DNA of 64,000 bases. It comes from Heterohyrax brucei (Eukaryota > Chordata > Mammalia > Hyracoidea > Procaviidae). The notes beneath the pieces were generated by a model. The model had not been told where the DNA came from. It saw nothing but the letters and a program-made list of their open reading frames with translations, and did no database searches. This document shows positions 1 to 49,755 of the stretch, in pieces. The stretch is from positions 24,250,001 to 24,314,000 of the forward strand of contig CM053152.1 of the NCBI GenBank assembly GCA_028571685.1. Reading direction: 5' to 3'. The translations under genes and the position numbers were made by a program. Every line of letters starts with the position of its first letter. The first letter of the stretch is position 1.

Positions 1-40472
<40,472 letters not shown>

Positions 40473-41850
40473 CAAACCCGGCGTTCCTGCTCTGTCCCTT
40501 CCCACCCAGGTTCTGCACTTTAAAATAAAAGCAGAGGACAAAGCTCTTGTGAAGATCAGCTTTTCTTCTGAAAACTACCAGTGCCAGAGACACATTTTCC
40601 AGTTAGGCTGACATGTTAAAAACCTCTTCTTTTAAACACATAACTAAAAAGTAATATCAACAACAACAATATTAAAACCTGGTGAGAGGGTTAAGTGACC
40701 TTGTTCACATATTTTACTTTTGTGATTTATTATTTTTTAAATAAAATCGAATAGTTCACCTGTGATCTTGTAGGACAGCTTACCTTAAGCACACATCTGA
40801 CTAACATAAAGAGATACCTGTAAAATTATTAATACTATTAAGACATAGCATTTATATTGTGTTTTAAAAGAAAATGCTTTCTAGTGTTTTACGTTATCCT
40901 CAACATATTCCTGTGAATAATGTAGCCTGGATATTATCAGCCCCCTATTTTGCAGATAACAAAACTCAGGCACAAAAGATAATTGACTTATCTGATTAAT
41001 TATTCCTGTCATCAGTAGATCAGTGACTAACATACAGATTTCCTGACCACCAACTGAATATTCTTTTATAGTAAATAACATGTGTCAGTGATCCAGAATC
41101 CCATATTTTCTACTCAAAACCAAATGTTCTTTGTTGAAATTGCATCATCACATATATTAATCTCCAGATTGTCTACAAAATGTTTCAAAGCGACCAATAC
41201 TTTATTTTTTTCCATCAAAAGCTAATCAAATTGAAGGAAATACAAAATAATTTTACAACCGAAAGTGTAACCTTTTGCTAATCTGTTAGAAAACCTAGTC
41301 TATAGACCAGATATTTAATACCTACATTTTAGGGAGTTTCCATTTATTTGTAATAATTTGTCTAATTTCTAACTTTCGGAAACCCTTGACCCAATTACAT
41401 GAGGAGGACTGTCTTTAATGAATATGGATTTTTTTTTTTGCCTCAAAGTGTTAGATGATGAATGATTCACTGAGCTGCACAGTGCTGTATTTAATCACTT
41501 CTCACTTAGCTCAGGTTACTATTATAAAAGGAACTCAGAGTTATGTTTTTAACCCTTCATTTGCCCATTTTTTATTGTCATATGGTGTACCTCCATGCCC
41601 AGTACTGCACACCTGCGGTTTTCAAGGATCTAAATACCTCAGTCACTTAGAAGAGTTCTTGCAGCAATTATATGATTAACTGGGCTCAATCTTAAGGTTA
41701 GAATTTTTTGTTCATAATTTCTGTTGAGCTAAAAGGTATTGTTTTAGACTGTCATTTATTTACATATCCTTGTGACTGGAGCACGACCTCATGTGATGTT
41801 AATATTTAATTTTTTTTTTCCCAAAATAAAACATGGGGAAAGCATCTAGA
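40473..41850 (+). other. TTC39C: TTC39C 3' UTR, candidate extent, with poly(A) signals
   Basis: No splice pattern or coding frame is seen after the stop. AATAAA hexamers occur at 40524-40529 (only 52 bases after the stop), 40740-40745 (followed by a GT-rich stretch, the best candidate) and 41825-41830. An MIR-like fragment lies at about 40870-41030. Which signal is used cannot be decided from sequence; the end given is the last of these candidates. Confidence 0.5.
40870..41030 (+). repeat. MIR-like fragment in TTC39C 3' UTR region
   Basis: GTTTTACGTTATCCTCAACA, CCCCCTATTTTGCAGATAAC and AAACTCAGGCACAAAAGATA fit the MIR core. Confidence 0.6.
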
Positions 41851-42113
41851 ATGTTGGCCAATTTAGTGTGACTTAATATGGTTTTGAAGGAATAAGCATA
41901 ATTTCTTTGAAAGAAGTTATTATCCTTCACTGACTTGGGCGAAGCCGTCTTCATGGTTCCTCATTTCTGTTACTGATCGCTTTTTAGTGGACTTTTTCCA
42001 AAGTACTTGGTACACACTGACTTCTTCATGTGAATTCTAGATGGCTTTTAGACTGCTGCCTCATGTTCAGTCAATGAGTAGATTCAGAAACCACACAGGC
42101 ACTTTCTTTTTTC

Positions 42114-42590
42114 CTTTTTCAAAATAATGACTAAGTGAAAGTATACAATCCAAACCCATTCCACAGGACCGCCTATATACAGATCCATCTGCCCTCCTCA
42201 TGCTGTGACAGCACATCTCTCCTTTTCATTTCTATACTTCTGGTATCCTCTTAATGAGCACCTGTCCCCTCCTTTCTACACAGTCCTCTCCCATCTAGAA
42301 AGAAACCAGTAGGACAGCCTCCTATAAATGTATAAAACCATAAAGTACACATACCATATGGTGTCACTGTGTCCCCAAGTCTGGTCTATTCTTGCCTGAA
42401 GAGTTGCCCTCAGTACTGATTTCCTGTCAGGGTCAGCAACAGGTCTAGGGGCTGAGTTCCCAGGGGACCTTCCAGGCTGTCGGACCATCAGTTCTGCTCT
42501 TTTAGAGGAGTTCCTGAACAGCACGCTTCTTTCTCTTGTGTTGCCTCAGGGACTCTATATTGTGTCTGCCATCACAGCAATTTCTGAAAA
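42114..42590 (-). repeat. L1-like 3' region, second copy
   Basis: TGACTAAGTGAAAGTATACA, GTGACAGCACATCTCTCCTT, AAACCAGTAGGACAGCCTCC and TGAAGAGTTGCCCTCAGTAC parallel the sequence at 14410-14830. 5'-truncated earlier than that copy. Confidence 0.6.
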
Positions 42591-43004
42591 GGTGGTGTCT
42601 GAAAATATTGCATGTCATTTACACTGGAGGGAATACATTATGAATCTTTAAAATATGTGTATTTTTGTTGTCTCCTTGTCTCTATATGGTGAAATCTGAG
42701 ATGCCTGGAACTTGATGGGAATGCTTTGTTGTTCTAAGTCTCAGGAAGTTTTCTGCCTTTGACAGGGTGCTGTCTTACAGCTTTTTCCCACACTCGATTA
42801 GTAGAAAAAATTTGTTTTCCTTCTCAGAAAAGTTTTGGCCTCACAGCTTTCACAGGTTTTACTGCGTATGTGGCAATTTTTTTAGGTATAATTGTGGAAC
42901 ATTCTGAATCATGAAGTACTCTAGAGCTCAGATGTAACTGGAATTTTCAGTTCAGATATTATTAGGACTATCATACAGTATTCAAAGATTATATAAAACC
43001 CTCT

Positions 43005-43168
43005 CCTTTGGTGGCACAGTGGCTGTGTGCTACAGCTGCTAACCAAAAGGTCAGCAGTTCTAATTCACCAACCACTCCTTGGAAACTCTGTGGGGCAGTT
43101 CTACACTGTCCTGTAGGGTCACTATGAGTGAGAATTGACTTAGCATCAGTGGGGATTTTTTTTTTACT
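43005..43168 (+). repeat. AfroSINE
   Basis: CTTTGGTGGCACAGTGGCTG head, AAAAGGTCAGCAGTTCTAAT B box, GTGAGAATTGACTTAGCATC tail, T run. Confidence 0.92.
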
Positions 43169-44654
43169 GTTAAACCATTAAAATTCTTTTTTCCTTCATA
43201 ATCTGGCTAAACGTTACTTTTCTTTCTCCATAGAGATTTCAGGATTTTAAGCAAGTTTATCTTTAGCTCACCTAGTTGGATAGACAGCTTTGCAACACTC
43301 TCCAGTAGATTTCCTTTGGTAATCAAAGGATAGATCTATTTAAAAATAGTGTGTCTTAGGTTTGTTGCGTATTGCTCTTGTGGCCCATCTATGTTTACAA
43401 GGGCATAGAGCCTGGGAATTGGTAGACAGTGATTCTAAATACCACAGTAACAAAAGCAGGAATCAGAAAGTTCTTGCTCAGAGCGGGTGAGTGTGAGGAC
43501 CCCAAGCCATTAGGCTAAAGAAATGTTTTAGTTAAATAATTCATAACAGTTGTCTGGCCCATTTCCTGTGGCTTACCAAACCTGTGAACTGGCTGTGATC
43601 TACTCTGTAGCTTCGTTTGGTGTAAATGGCTGTTTACTACTTGCTGATGAAAAAAATAATATTTACATTGAATTATTTGTATATGTGTGCTTTTCTTTTC
43701 TTTTTTTTGTTAGCCATCGTTCCTGCCCCTTCCCTATTTGGGAGGCTCTCGAATGGATCTTAGAATTTATAAGTGTCAAATATATTTTTCTGTTAGATTA
43801 TGCCTTTGATGAGAGAAATCACTACTTTATGTACTCCAAACACTTTTTTTTTTTTATGATTTGAGGCACTTGGAAGCATGGTTTAATAGCAATAATGTAA
43901 TATGCTTTTTGCTGGTAAATGTATTTAAGATCCTACCTTTACTGGGTTAGGTTTTTTTTTTTTGGCACATGAAAACTGAGTCTTCTACTAAGTATAGACT
44001 CTTAATTTTCAGATCTTGTGGGGAATAAAAATATTTATTGTCACATATTGAATAAGTCAATTACTGACAGAACTTGCACTTGTATAGGTTTCTTTCTGCC
44101 AATTAGAATTAGAGGAAAAGGCATAGCTGTTTTTTTAAAAATACACATGGATGTATACAGAGGCATACACATGCATAGATACACGTGTATTTCCTTTGCT
44201 GTGTAAACTTTTCTAGTTGATTGCTTCCTTAAGTGGTGGCATATATTCAAATATGGCTTTGTACCTAAGAAGATACACATTCATGCAGTCACGATGCACT
44301 CTTTGGTATTTCTTATGTTGTTTTGGATCATGCTGGTGATCTATTTTGTATTTACATGTATAAAACATAATTGCTAAACCCAGATTATCCCAAGAAGATA
44401 CACAGTAAAGGAAAAAGATTTAAAAGCTAGGAAGAGAATTCAAAAAGTGAAAAGGGCCAGGGGAGCAAGAGAATGGAAAGTTGGTCCCCCTTCTACAGTG
44501 AAGTGTCAAAAATCACCAAGTGCACAGTTTAACTAGGAGGCTCTTTTGTAAAAACTTGCAAGAGGCTAAGCTTTGTCAACTGGCCGATTTGGTCATAAAA
44601 TAGAAACAATGCATTATAACCCAGGTGACTGAGTTGCATTCAGTTTCTCCTTCC

Positions 44655-44805
44655 AAAGGTCAGTGGTCTCATATTTTGGTGTCGTACAGACTAACCCCAC
44701 TCTCAGAGATTCTGATTCAGTAGGTTCCAGGTAAGGTAAGGGAACACATTTTTAACAGAATTCTGGGTTGATTCTAATGCATGTGGCCTGGATTAGAGAA
44801 ACAGT
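44655..44805 (+). repeat. MER5-like hAT fossil
   Basis: GAGATTCTGATTCAGTAGGT, ACACATTTTTAACAGAATTC, TTGATTCTAATGCATGTGGC and TTAGAGAAACAGTG fit the MER5 pattern. Confidence 0.6.
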
Positions 44806-45400
44806 GTCTTACACTGTCATCTTTTGGCATTTCATAAATCTGGGAGAAGTCAAACACAGTCATGAATTTTATAGCAAGCTTAAATTCAGATTGTGTGTCA
44901 TAGTACCACTGAAGAAATACTTGTAAGCTATTGTTTCTAAAGTGAAAGTTTCCTGAGCAGAGTTTTACAGGTTAAGAATGAGGCAGTTGTGTGAAGAGGA
45001 TGGTCGGAGGGGGCTCCCACACCTTTGGACAGGACGATCAAAAGCACGGAGGTGAGAAACAGCAGGTGTGTTCAGGGCCAAGTCTCTGGAGAGGTAAGTG
45101 GGGACCAAATGTCAAGAGAGGTAGAGACAGGGGAGGGGTGCAGAGGCTACACATATGGTAAGGATTTGATAGTGCAATGGGGTGGGGGTGGGGAGTTTGG
45201 GGGTGCGGGGTGGGAAGCAGTGGAGAACAAGGTAGATTTGTTTTAGTTAGATCACTGGGGACTGAATAGGAGATGAACACACAGACAGGGAGACTGTAAA
45301 ACTAAATAGATAGGAATTCAAGAAGCCAAAGCAGCAAATGGGCAATGGTTTGAGAAATCTCTGTTACATGTTTTTTTCACTGTAACTATTTGCGTTTCAG

Positions 45401-45467
45401 AGTGACTCAGACAAAATGATTATTGAAGAAATGAGGAAAGAGCAAAATCTTGTCTGCTGAGTTACAG
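45401..45467 (+). other. Candidate unannotated exon between TTC39C and CABYR
   Basis: A strong acceptor context (poly-T, CACTGTAAC, then GCGTTTCAG) ends at 45400, and a donor TTACAG/GTATTC follows at 45468. In the frame of the 39-nt TTC39C exon (phase 0) the segment would read SDSDKMIIEEMRKEQNLVC and stop at TGA 45458-45460. It could be an alternative TTC39C 3' exon, a distal 5' exon of CABYR, or chance. I do not recognise this peptide. Confidence 0.25.
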
Positions 45468-45593
45468 GTATTCTGCACTGTGCCTTACAGGTACTAGGTG
45501 TTCAAGATCACTTGCCAAGGTTAGGTAGGCTATGGGACTGTAAATGTCTCAAGTTCCAAAAGTCACCATAAATGGGATCTCTAGTGTTTATAC

Positions 45594-45740
45594 TGGACAC
45601 CCTGGTGGAGTAGTGGTTAACTGCTACAGTTCAAATTCACTGGGTGCTGCTTGGAAACTCTAAGGGGCAGTTCTGCTCTGTCCTAAAGGGTCACTGTAAG
45701 TCTACTCATTGGCAGTGGGTTTGATTTTGGTATAGTGTTC
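45594..45740 (+). repeat. AfroSINE with internal loss
   Basis: GACACCCTGGTGGAGTAGTG head joined early to ACAGTTCAAATTCACTGGGT, GGGCAGTTCTGCTCTGTCCT middle, tail TGGCAGTGGGTTTGATTTT. Confidence 0.88.
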
Positions 45741-45749
45741 ATACTGACA

Positions 45750-45803
45750 AGCCCTGGTGATGCAGAGGTTAAGTGCTTCATTGCTAACCACGTAATGGGC
45801 ATT
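45750..45803 (+). repeat. AfroSINE head only
   Basis: AAGCCCTGGTGATGCAGAGG, TTAAGTGCTTCATTGCTAAC, then broken off. An RTE-primed copy would keep its 3' end, so this one must have lost it later. Confidence 0.8.
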
Positions 45804-46479
45804 CAGGAATAACTATTAATTGAATTAATGAATTACCTCAAAAAATGTCTGTAACAGATGTATGATGGGACTGAACATTGCATCTTCTTGCGAAGTGCTC
45901 CGGAAGCCCTATTTTTTTTCGGAATTAAAAAGAGCAGTTAGTTTTTGTTTATTTTCCAGATGATGCTATTTACCAGTTCACCTGCAGTCACTCTTGTTGC
46001 TTGTCAAACGTGGGTTACAATGAAGATTGGAATCTGTTCATAGGCACGGGAGCCTGAATGGGTGCCGGAGTAGAGAGCTGCTATTTTTTAAATGAGACAA
46101 CATGCCTTGCTGAAGCTATACACAGTATTCAGTTTGCAGTCTATTTCTGATAGTAGGATTTGGTGTGTGCGGGGAGAGGGGAGCACCTCATTGCAGGTCT
46201 CAGTTACGGCTTGATCTGAGGTCTTGCAGGGTCTAAATTAAAGAAATAAACCAGAAGTAATGCCAAATTCTCATTCCACGGGCGAGTTACTCAAGAGGAC
46301 AACTATTATATTGCATAAAATTATTCATTCTGTTTAGTGTTTATTGATCACATTGTGGCAGAAATTATTCTTCATGAAGTTGACGTGGGAGAGTAAAGAA
46401 TTATTGGGCAGTGTGGGGAGACACGGTGATGGCAAGATAGAACTACCGAGGTCTATTTCTTTCCTTCCGAACCAACTCT

Positions 46480-47160
46480 GGTTTTAGATTGAGCGACCTA
46501 CTCTCTGACCCTTGGCCGTTAGAGAATCCGGGTTTCCCTAAGCCCGCCGGTTTATACGCTCAGTGCCCCGGTTTGTCCCTTTCGGCTTCCCATTGGCCGG
46601 GGCCGTGAGGGCCCCGCCTCCTTCCGTGGCCATCTCGAGCCTTCTGCGAGAGGGCGGGGCTTTATGACGCTAGGCCTGACGTCCTTGGCGCTATAAAAGG
46701 TTCTGCGGGCCTGTTCTCCGTCAGGAGCCGCCAGCAAGGGGGCAACGAGGAAGCTAACTAGAGCGTAGCCGGAAAGCAGAAGGCGAGTCTGGAGGAAAGG
46801 CTAGCGTTCAGCCCCGCGGGCAGTTAGGCCCTCATTAGGGGTGTCTCGCGCGGGTGGGAGAAGCGGACAGTGCCGCAAATGGCCGGGAAGGCGGAGGATG
46901 TCCAGAGGGGGCGGCCTGAGGGCCGCCGTGTCACCGTGTCACCGTGCGGTGACAAGACCTTCCGAGCCAGGATGGCGGAGCTCTGGCGTGGGGGCCTCAG
47001 AGGGTCCCTCTTGAACAGTGCCAAGTCCGCCAGGTCTGCTCTGCCTCAGTCTACAAACGTCACCCACACAAACCACACAAACCACACAAAACGGAACGGC
47101 ACAAGACTGCAGACGTACCACGGGGCTCAGACCCCCTCGTTTTCAAGTCGTTAGGGAGTA
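46480..47160 (+). promoter_or_regulatory. CABYR: CpG island at CABYR 5' end
   Basis: This is the only strongly CpG-rich stretch in the window (runs such as CCCGCCGG, GCGGGGC, CGCGCGGG, GCCGCCGTG). It starts where the surrounding AT-rich intergenic DNA stops and ends about 2.4 kb before the first coding exon of CABYR. It should hold the promoter and the non-coding first exon. The first-exon splice donor cannot be chosen from sequence; several GT sites are possible. A 94-codon open frame at 46870-47154 lies inside and looks accidental. Confidence 0.8.
46590..46730 (+). promoter_or_regulatory. CABYR: CABYR core promoter with CCAAT, GC box, CRE-like sites and TATA
   Basis: In order: an inverted CCAAT (CCCATTGGCC) near 46590, a GC box GGGCGGGGC at 46652-46660, a CRE half site TGACGC at 46665-46670, a CRE-like TGACGTCC at 46677-46684 and TATAAAAG at 46692-46699. 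The transcription start should fall near 46720. CRE sites next to a TATA box are common in genes driven by CREM in round spermatids, which would suit a sperm-tail gene; that link is inference. Confidence 0.6.
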
Positions 47161-47419
47161 GTGCGCTCCTTCTGGCGTTTACTGTGGCTCTACAGTCCCT
47201 GCTCGCGTCCTCAGCTATAGGCAGAGTTACCTTTTAAAGCGTTACCCGTATGGGATGGGCTAAAGGAAAGCTTACAGTTTGGGGGGGGGGGGGTTAGATT
47301 TTGTTTTTGACATGTATTCGTTAACAGAAGACATTTGGAGAGACGTAATTTTAACTCCCATTTAAGTATCACTCCGTGTCGGTGTTTTATCTGTTAGTGT
47401 GGTTATGCTTGCTGGCGCA

Positions 47420-47550
47420 GTGTTTTTCAACTTGAAGTTCTTTTCATGCGGTGCGCTGTAGCATGTTCAGCATCCCTGGCCCTGGGGCACTGTCCCAAAT
47501 TGTCTAGGGGAGCAGATTGTGACCTGCAGCCCCACTGAGAACGATTAGGA
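47420..47550 (+). repeat. hAT-type (MER20-like) fossil
   Basis: CAGTGTTTTTCAACTTGAAG, GCATGTTCAGCATCCCTGGC and GCCCCACTGAGAACGATTAG resemble a hAT-Charlie short element. Confidence 0.5.
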
Positions 47551-47742
47551 GCAATAGGTCATGGGCTGCTTTGGGGCTGTGTCCACAGCTGGTAGCTAAC
47601 TGCTCACGGAAAGAGGTGCTGCTGGTAAGCCGCTTTCAAAAGTGTGAGCTGTGTACTCATTGGAGTGGAAGGATGTACTTAAAGAAAAAAAAATGATATG
47701 CAGAAACTGTATGTTTACATATAATATCTGCGTATATATCAT

Positions 47743-47936
47743 ACACATATTACTGCTTACATCCCTTAGAACTTAGTGTGTGGACTATCTAAAGCTGCAC
47801 GCTGGTTTTTTGAAGATGGATTCATTCAGTAAAGGTCCTATTGAATAGGCTGACAGCAAATTTTCCTTAAAGGACACAGTACACTTAAAACTATATTCTC
47901 AAGGACTTTTTTTAGTCAACACTTGTTTCTGACCTT
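47743..47936 (+). repeat. Source copy of a 194-bp duplication
   Basis: Runs from ACACATATTACTGCTTACAT to ACTTGTTTCTGACCTT in CABYR intron 1. It is repeated at 49145-49338 with three base differences by eye and no gaps. This copy is taken as the source because the other interrupts a SINE. Confidence 0.9.
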
Positions 47937-49057
47937 TGGAAAGACGAAATGTGCTTTTAAATATTCAGCGTTTTGCTACGACATATTCATTGCTTTCTGT
48001 TAGAAGGCGGACCGTGTGTAATTGCTGTAACTGAACTGTGCCACTAGCCCCATGAAACTCATTATGTACTGCAGGGATGTTGTTGAGGCCGTGGTTCGTT
48101 ATAGCACTACCGTCTTCCTCTTTATGAGGCCCCGTGGGAGACATTTCTCTTGGGTGTCAGTGTCCACAAGAACTGTGATGCTCCCAAGCAACAGCCCCAC
48201 CCTCCCCCCCACCTTTTTTTTTGTTGTTGTTGTTCAGGAAACCTGAATCCTTCACCTGTTTCCTATTTTTGATGATTGCATGGTAGCTCAGGGACTGGTT
48301 TGACACTCATCTCTATTAAAGTGAAGGGGTATCGTATTAGGGTTCTAACTTTAACTGAGGCATCATTTTTTCCCTTACCACCGGCTTATTTTTACTGGAA
48401 CTGTGTTTTGTTTGCTATATATGTTTATATACATAAAAAAATCATTGTTAAATCATTGTTCGGAATGAGAATGAAGACACACATACTAATACAGGAAGAG
48501 AGGGGCAAGGTGTGCAGCTCTCAGGGTTAGAGACTGGGCTATCCTACCCATGCTGTCATGTAAAATCCAGAAAGGTGGGTGAGAGGGGAGAGAGAAACAG
48601 GGCAGAAGTTAAGGGAGGATGTGAGAAAAGAAGCCATGCACACGGTGTGGGTGGTGTGACAGTACCACAAAGAACATACAGCTCGTTAATGGTAAATATG
48701 CAAAGTTAAGAAATGTATACTAAAAGCCGAGCAAGGCCAGGGATGCATTTAGAAATGAGTAAAGGTGTCTTCCTGTAGAAATGCTGCTGTTTCCAGATCC
48801 ACATGGTTTAGAAGGGCTTTGTTTAGAGACAGATAAATTAGTGTGATACACCTTTTGCTTTGTTATTGGACAAAGTATTCACTAAGTTTTTCAAAAATGT
48901 GTTCGGTTGATATTTTGTTCTTTGTTTTTAATATCATCCTGGGGTTCCTGGCAGGGCTTTTCCCATAGATTGTTTCTCTGCACATAGTAAGCTATTGGTA
49001 GTGGGTTGGTTTACTTTTTAACTACAATCAAGAGTTAGCCCATTTTACCAGAATGCC

Positions 49058-49433
49058 AAAAAAAAGCAAATCCATTGCTGTGGAGTCAATTCCAACCTAT
49101 AGCCCCCCTATAGATCAGAGTAGAACTGCCCTGTAGGGTTTCAGACACATATTACTGCTTACATCCCTTAGAACTTAGTGTGTGGACTATCTAAAGCTGC
49201 ACACTGGTTTTTTGAAGATGGATTCATTCAGTAAAGGTCCTACTGAATAGTCTGACAGCAAATTTTCCTTAAAGGACACAGTACACTTAAAACTATATTC
49301 TCAAGGACTTTTTTTAGTCAACACTTGTTTCTGACCTTAGTAACAGAACAATGTTTCTCCCAGAGAAATCTGGAGTAGCTGGTGGATTCAAACTGCTGAA
49401 CTTTCAGTGAGCAGCACGGCACCACTAGGCCTG
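49058..49433 (-). repeat. AfroSINE, long form, interrupted by a duplicated segment
   Basis: Tail half at 49058-49142 (CATTGCTGTGGAGTCAATTC, CAGAGTAGAACTGCCCTGTA), head half at about 49339-49433 (GCTGGTGGATTCAAACTGCT to CGGCACCACTAGGCCTGC). The 194-bp segment between them is not SINE. Confidence 0.85.
49145..49338 (+). repeat. Inserted copy of a 194-bp duplication, inside a SINE
   Basis: Same length as 47743-47936 and in the same direction. Differences seen: GCACACTGG against GCACGCTGG, CCTACTGAATAGT against CCTATTGAATAGG. Its left neighbour is the AfroSINE text TGCCCTGTAGGGTTTC and its right neighbour resumes the SINE at TTTCTCCCAGAGAAATC. About 30 bases of SINE appear lost at the junction. 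Confidence 0.9.
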
Positions 49434-49580
49434 CTTCTTTACCAGTATAAAGATCTACAAATTAGAACTAAAGCTAATAATTTTAATAGGGAATAAATTT
49501 GCTCTCAGAAACTGTAGCTTCATTCATAAGAGAAATTTTAATAAGTATGCTATTTGTAAAATTTTGTTTTTCTTTATTAG

Positions 49581-49755
49581 ATTTGAGATTACAGATATCC
49601 TGCCAAAATGATTTCTTCAAAGCCCAGACTTGTTGTGCCCTACGGCCTCAAGACTCTACTGGAGGGAGTTAGCAGAGCCATTCTCAAAAGCAACCCGCCA
49701 AACATCACCCAGTTCGCTGCAGTTTATTTTAAAGAACTTAGTTTGTTTCGAGAAG
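49581..49755 (+). CDS. CABYR: CABYR first coding exon (CDS from 49608)
   Basis: The acceptor CTTTATTAG is at 49580, then 27 bases of 5' UTR and ATG at 49608 in good context (A at -3). It encodes MISSKPRLVVPYGLKTLLEG and the rest of the first docking helix, and ends one base into a Gly codon at GAAG/GTTTGT. This start is chosen because the protein begins MISSKPR in the mammals I recall. Confidence 0.93.

Larger units (their letters stand above)
41851..46479 (+). other. TTC39C-CABYR intergenic region
   Basis: AT-rich sequence with an L1-like 3' region (42114-42590), AfroSINEs, a MER5-like piece and the candidate exon at 45401-45467. G-rich simple sequence lies at 45178-45215. The stretches 43170-44640 and 45810-46480 show no recognisable feature. 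Confidence 0.6.
47161..49580 (+). other. CABYR: CABYR 5' intron
   Basis: The intron between the non-coding first exon and the ATG exon. It has a run of 12 or more G at 47281-47293, a hAT-like fossil at about 47420-47550, the donor and recipient copies of a 194-bp duplication and an interrupted SINE. The stretch 47940-49055 shows nothing else recognised. Confidence 0.6.
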
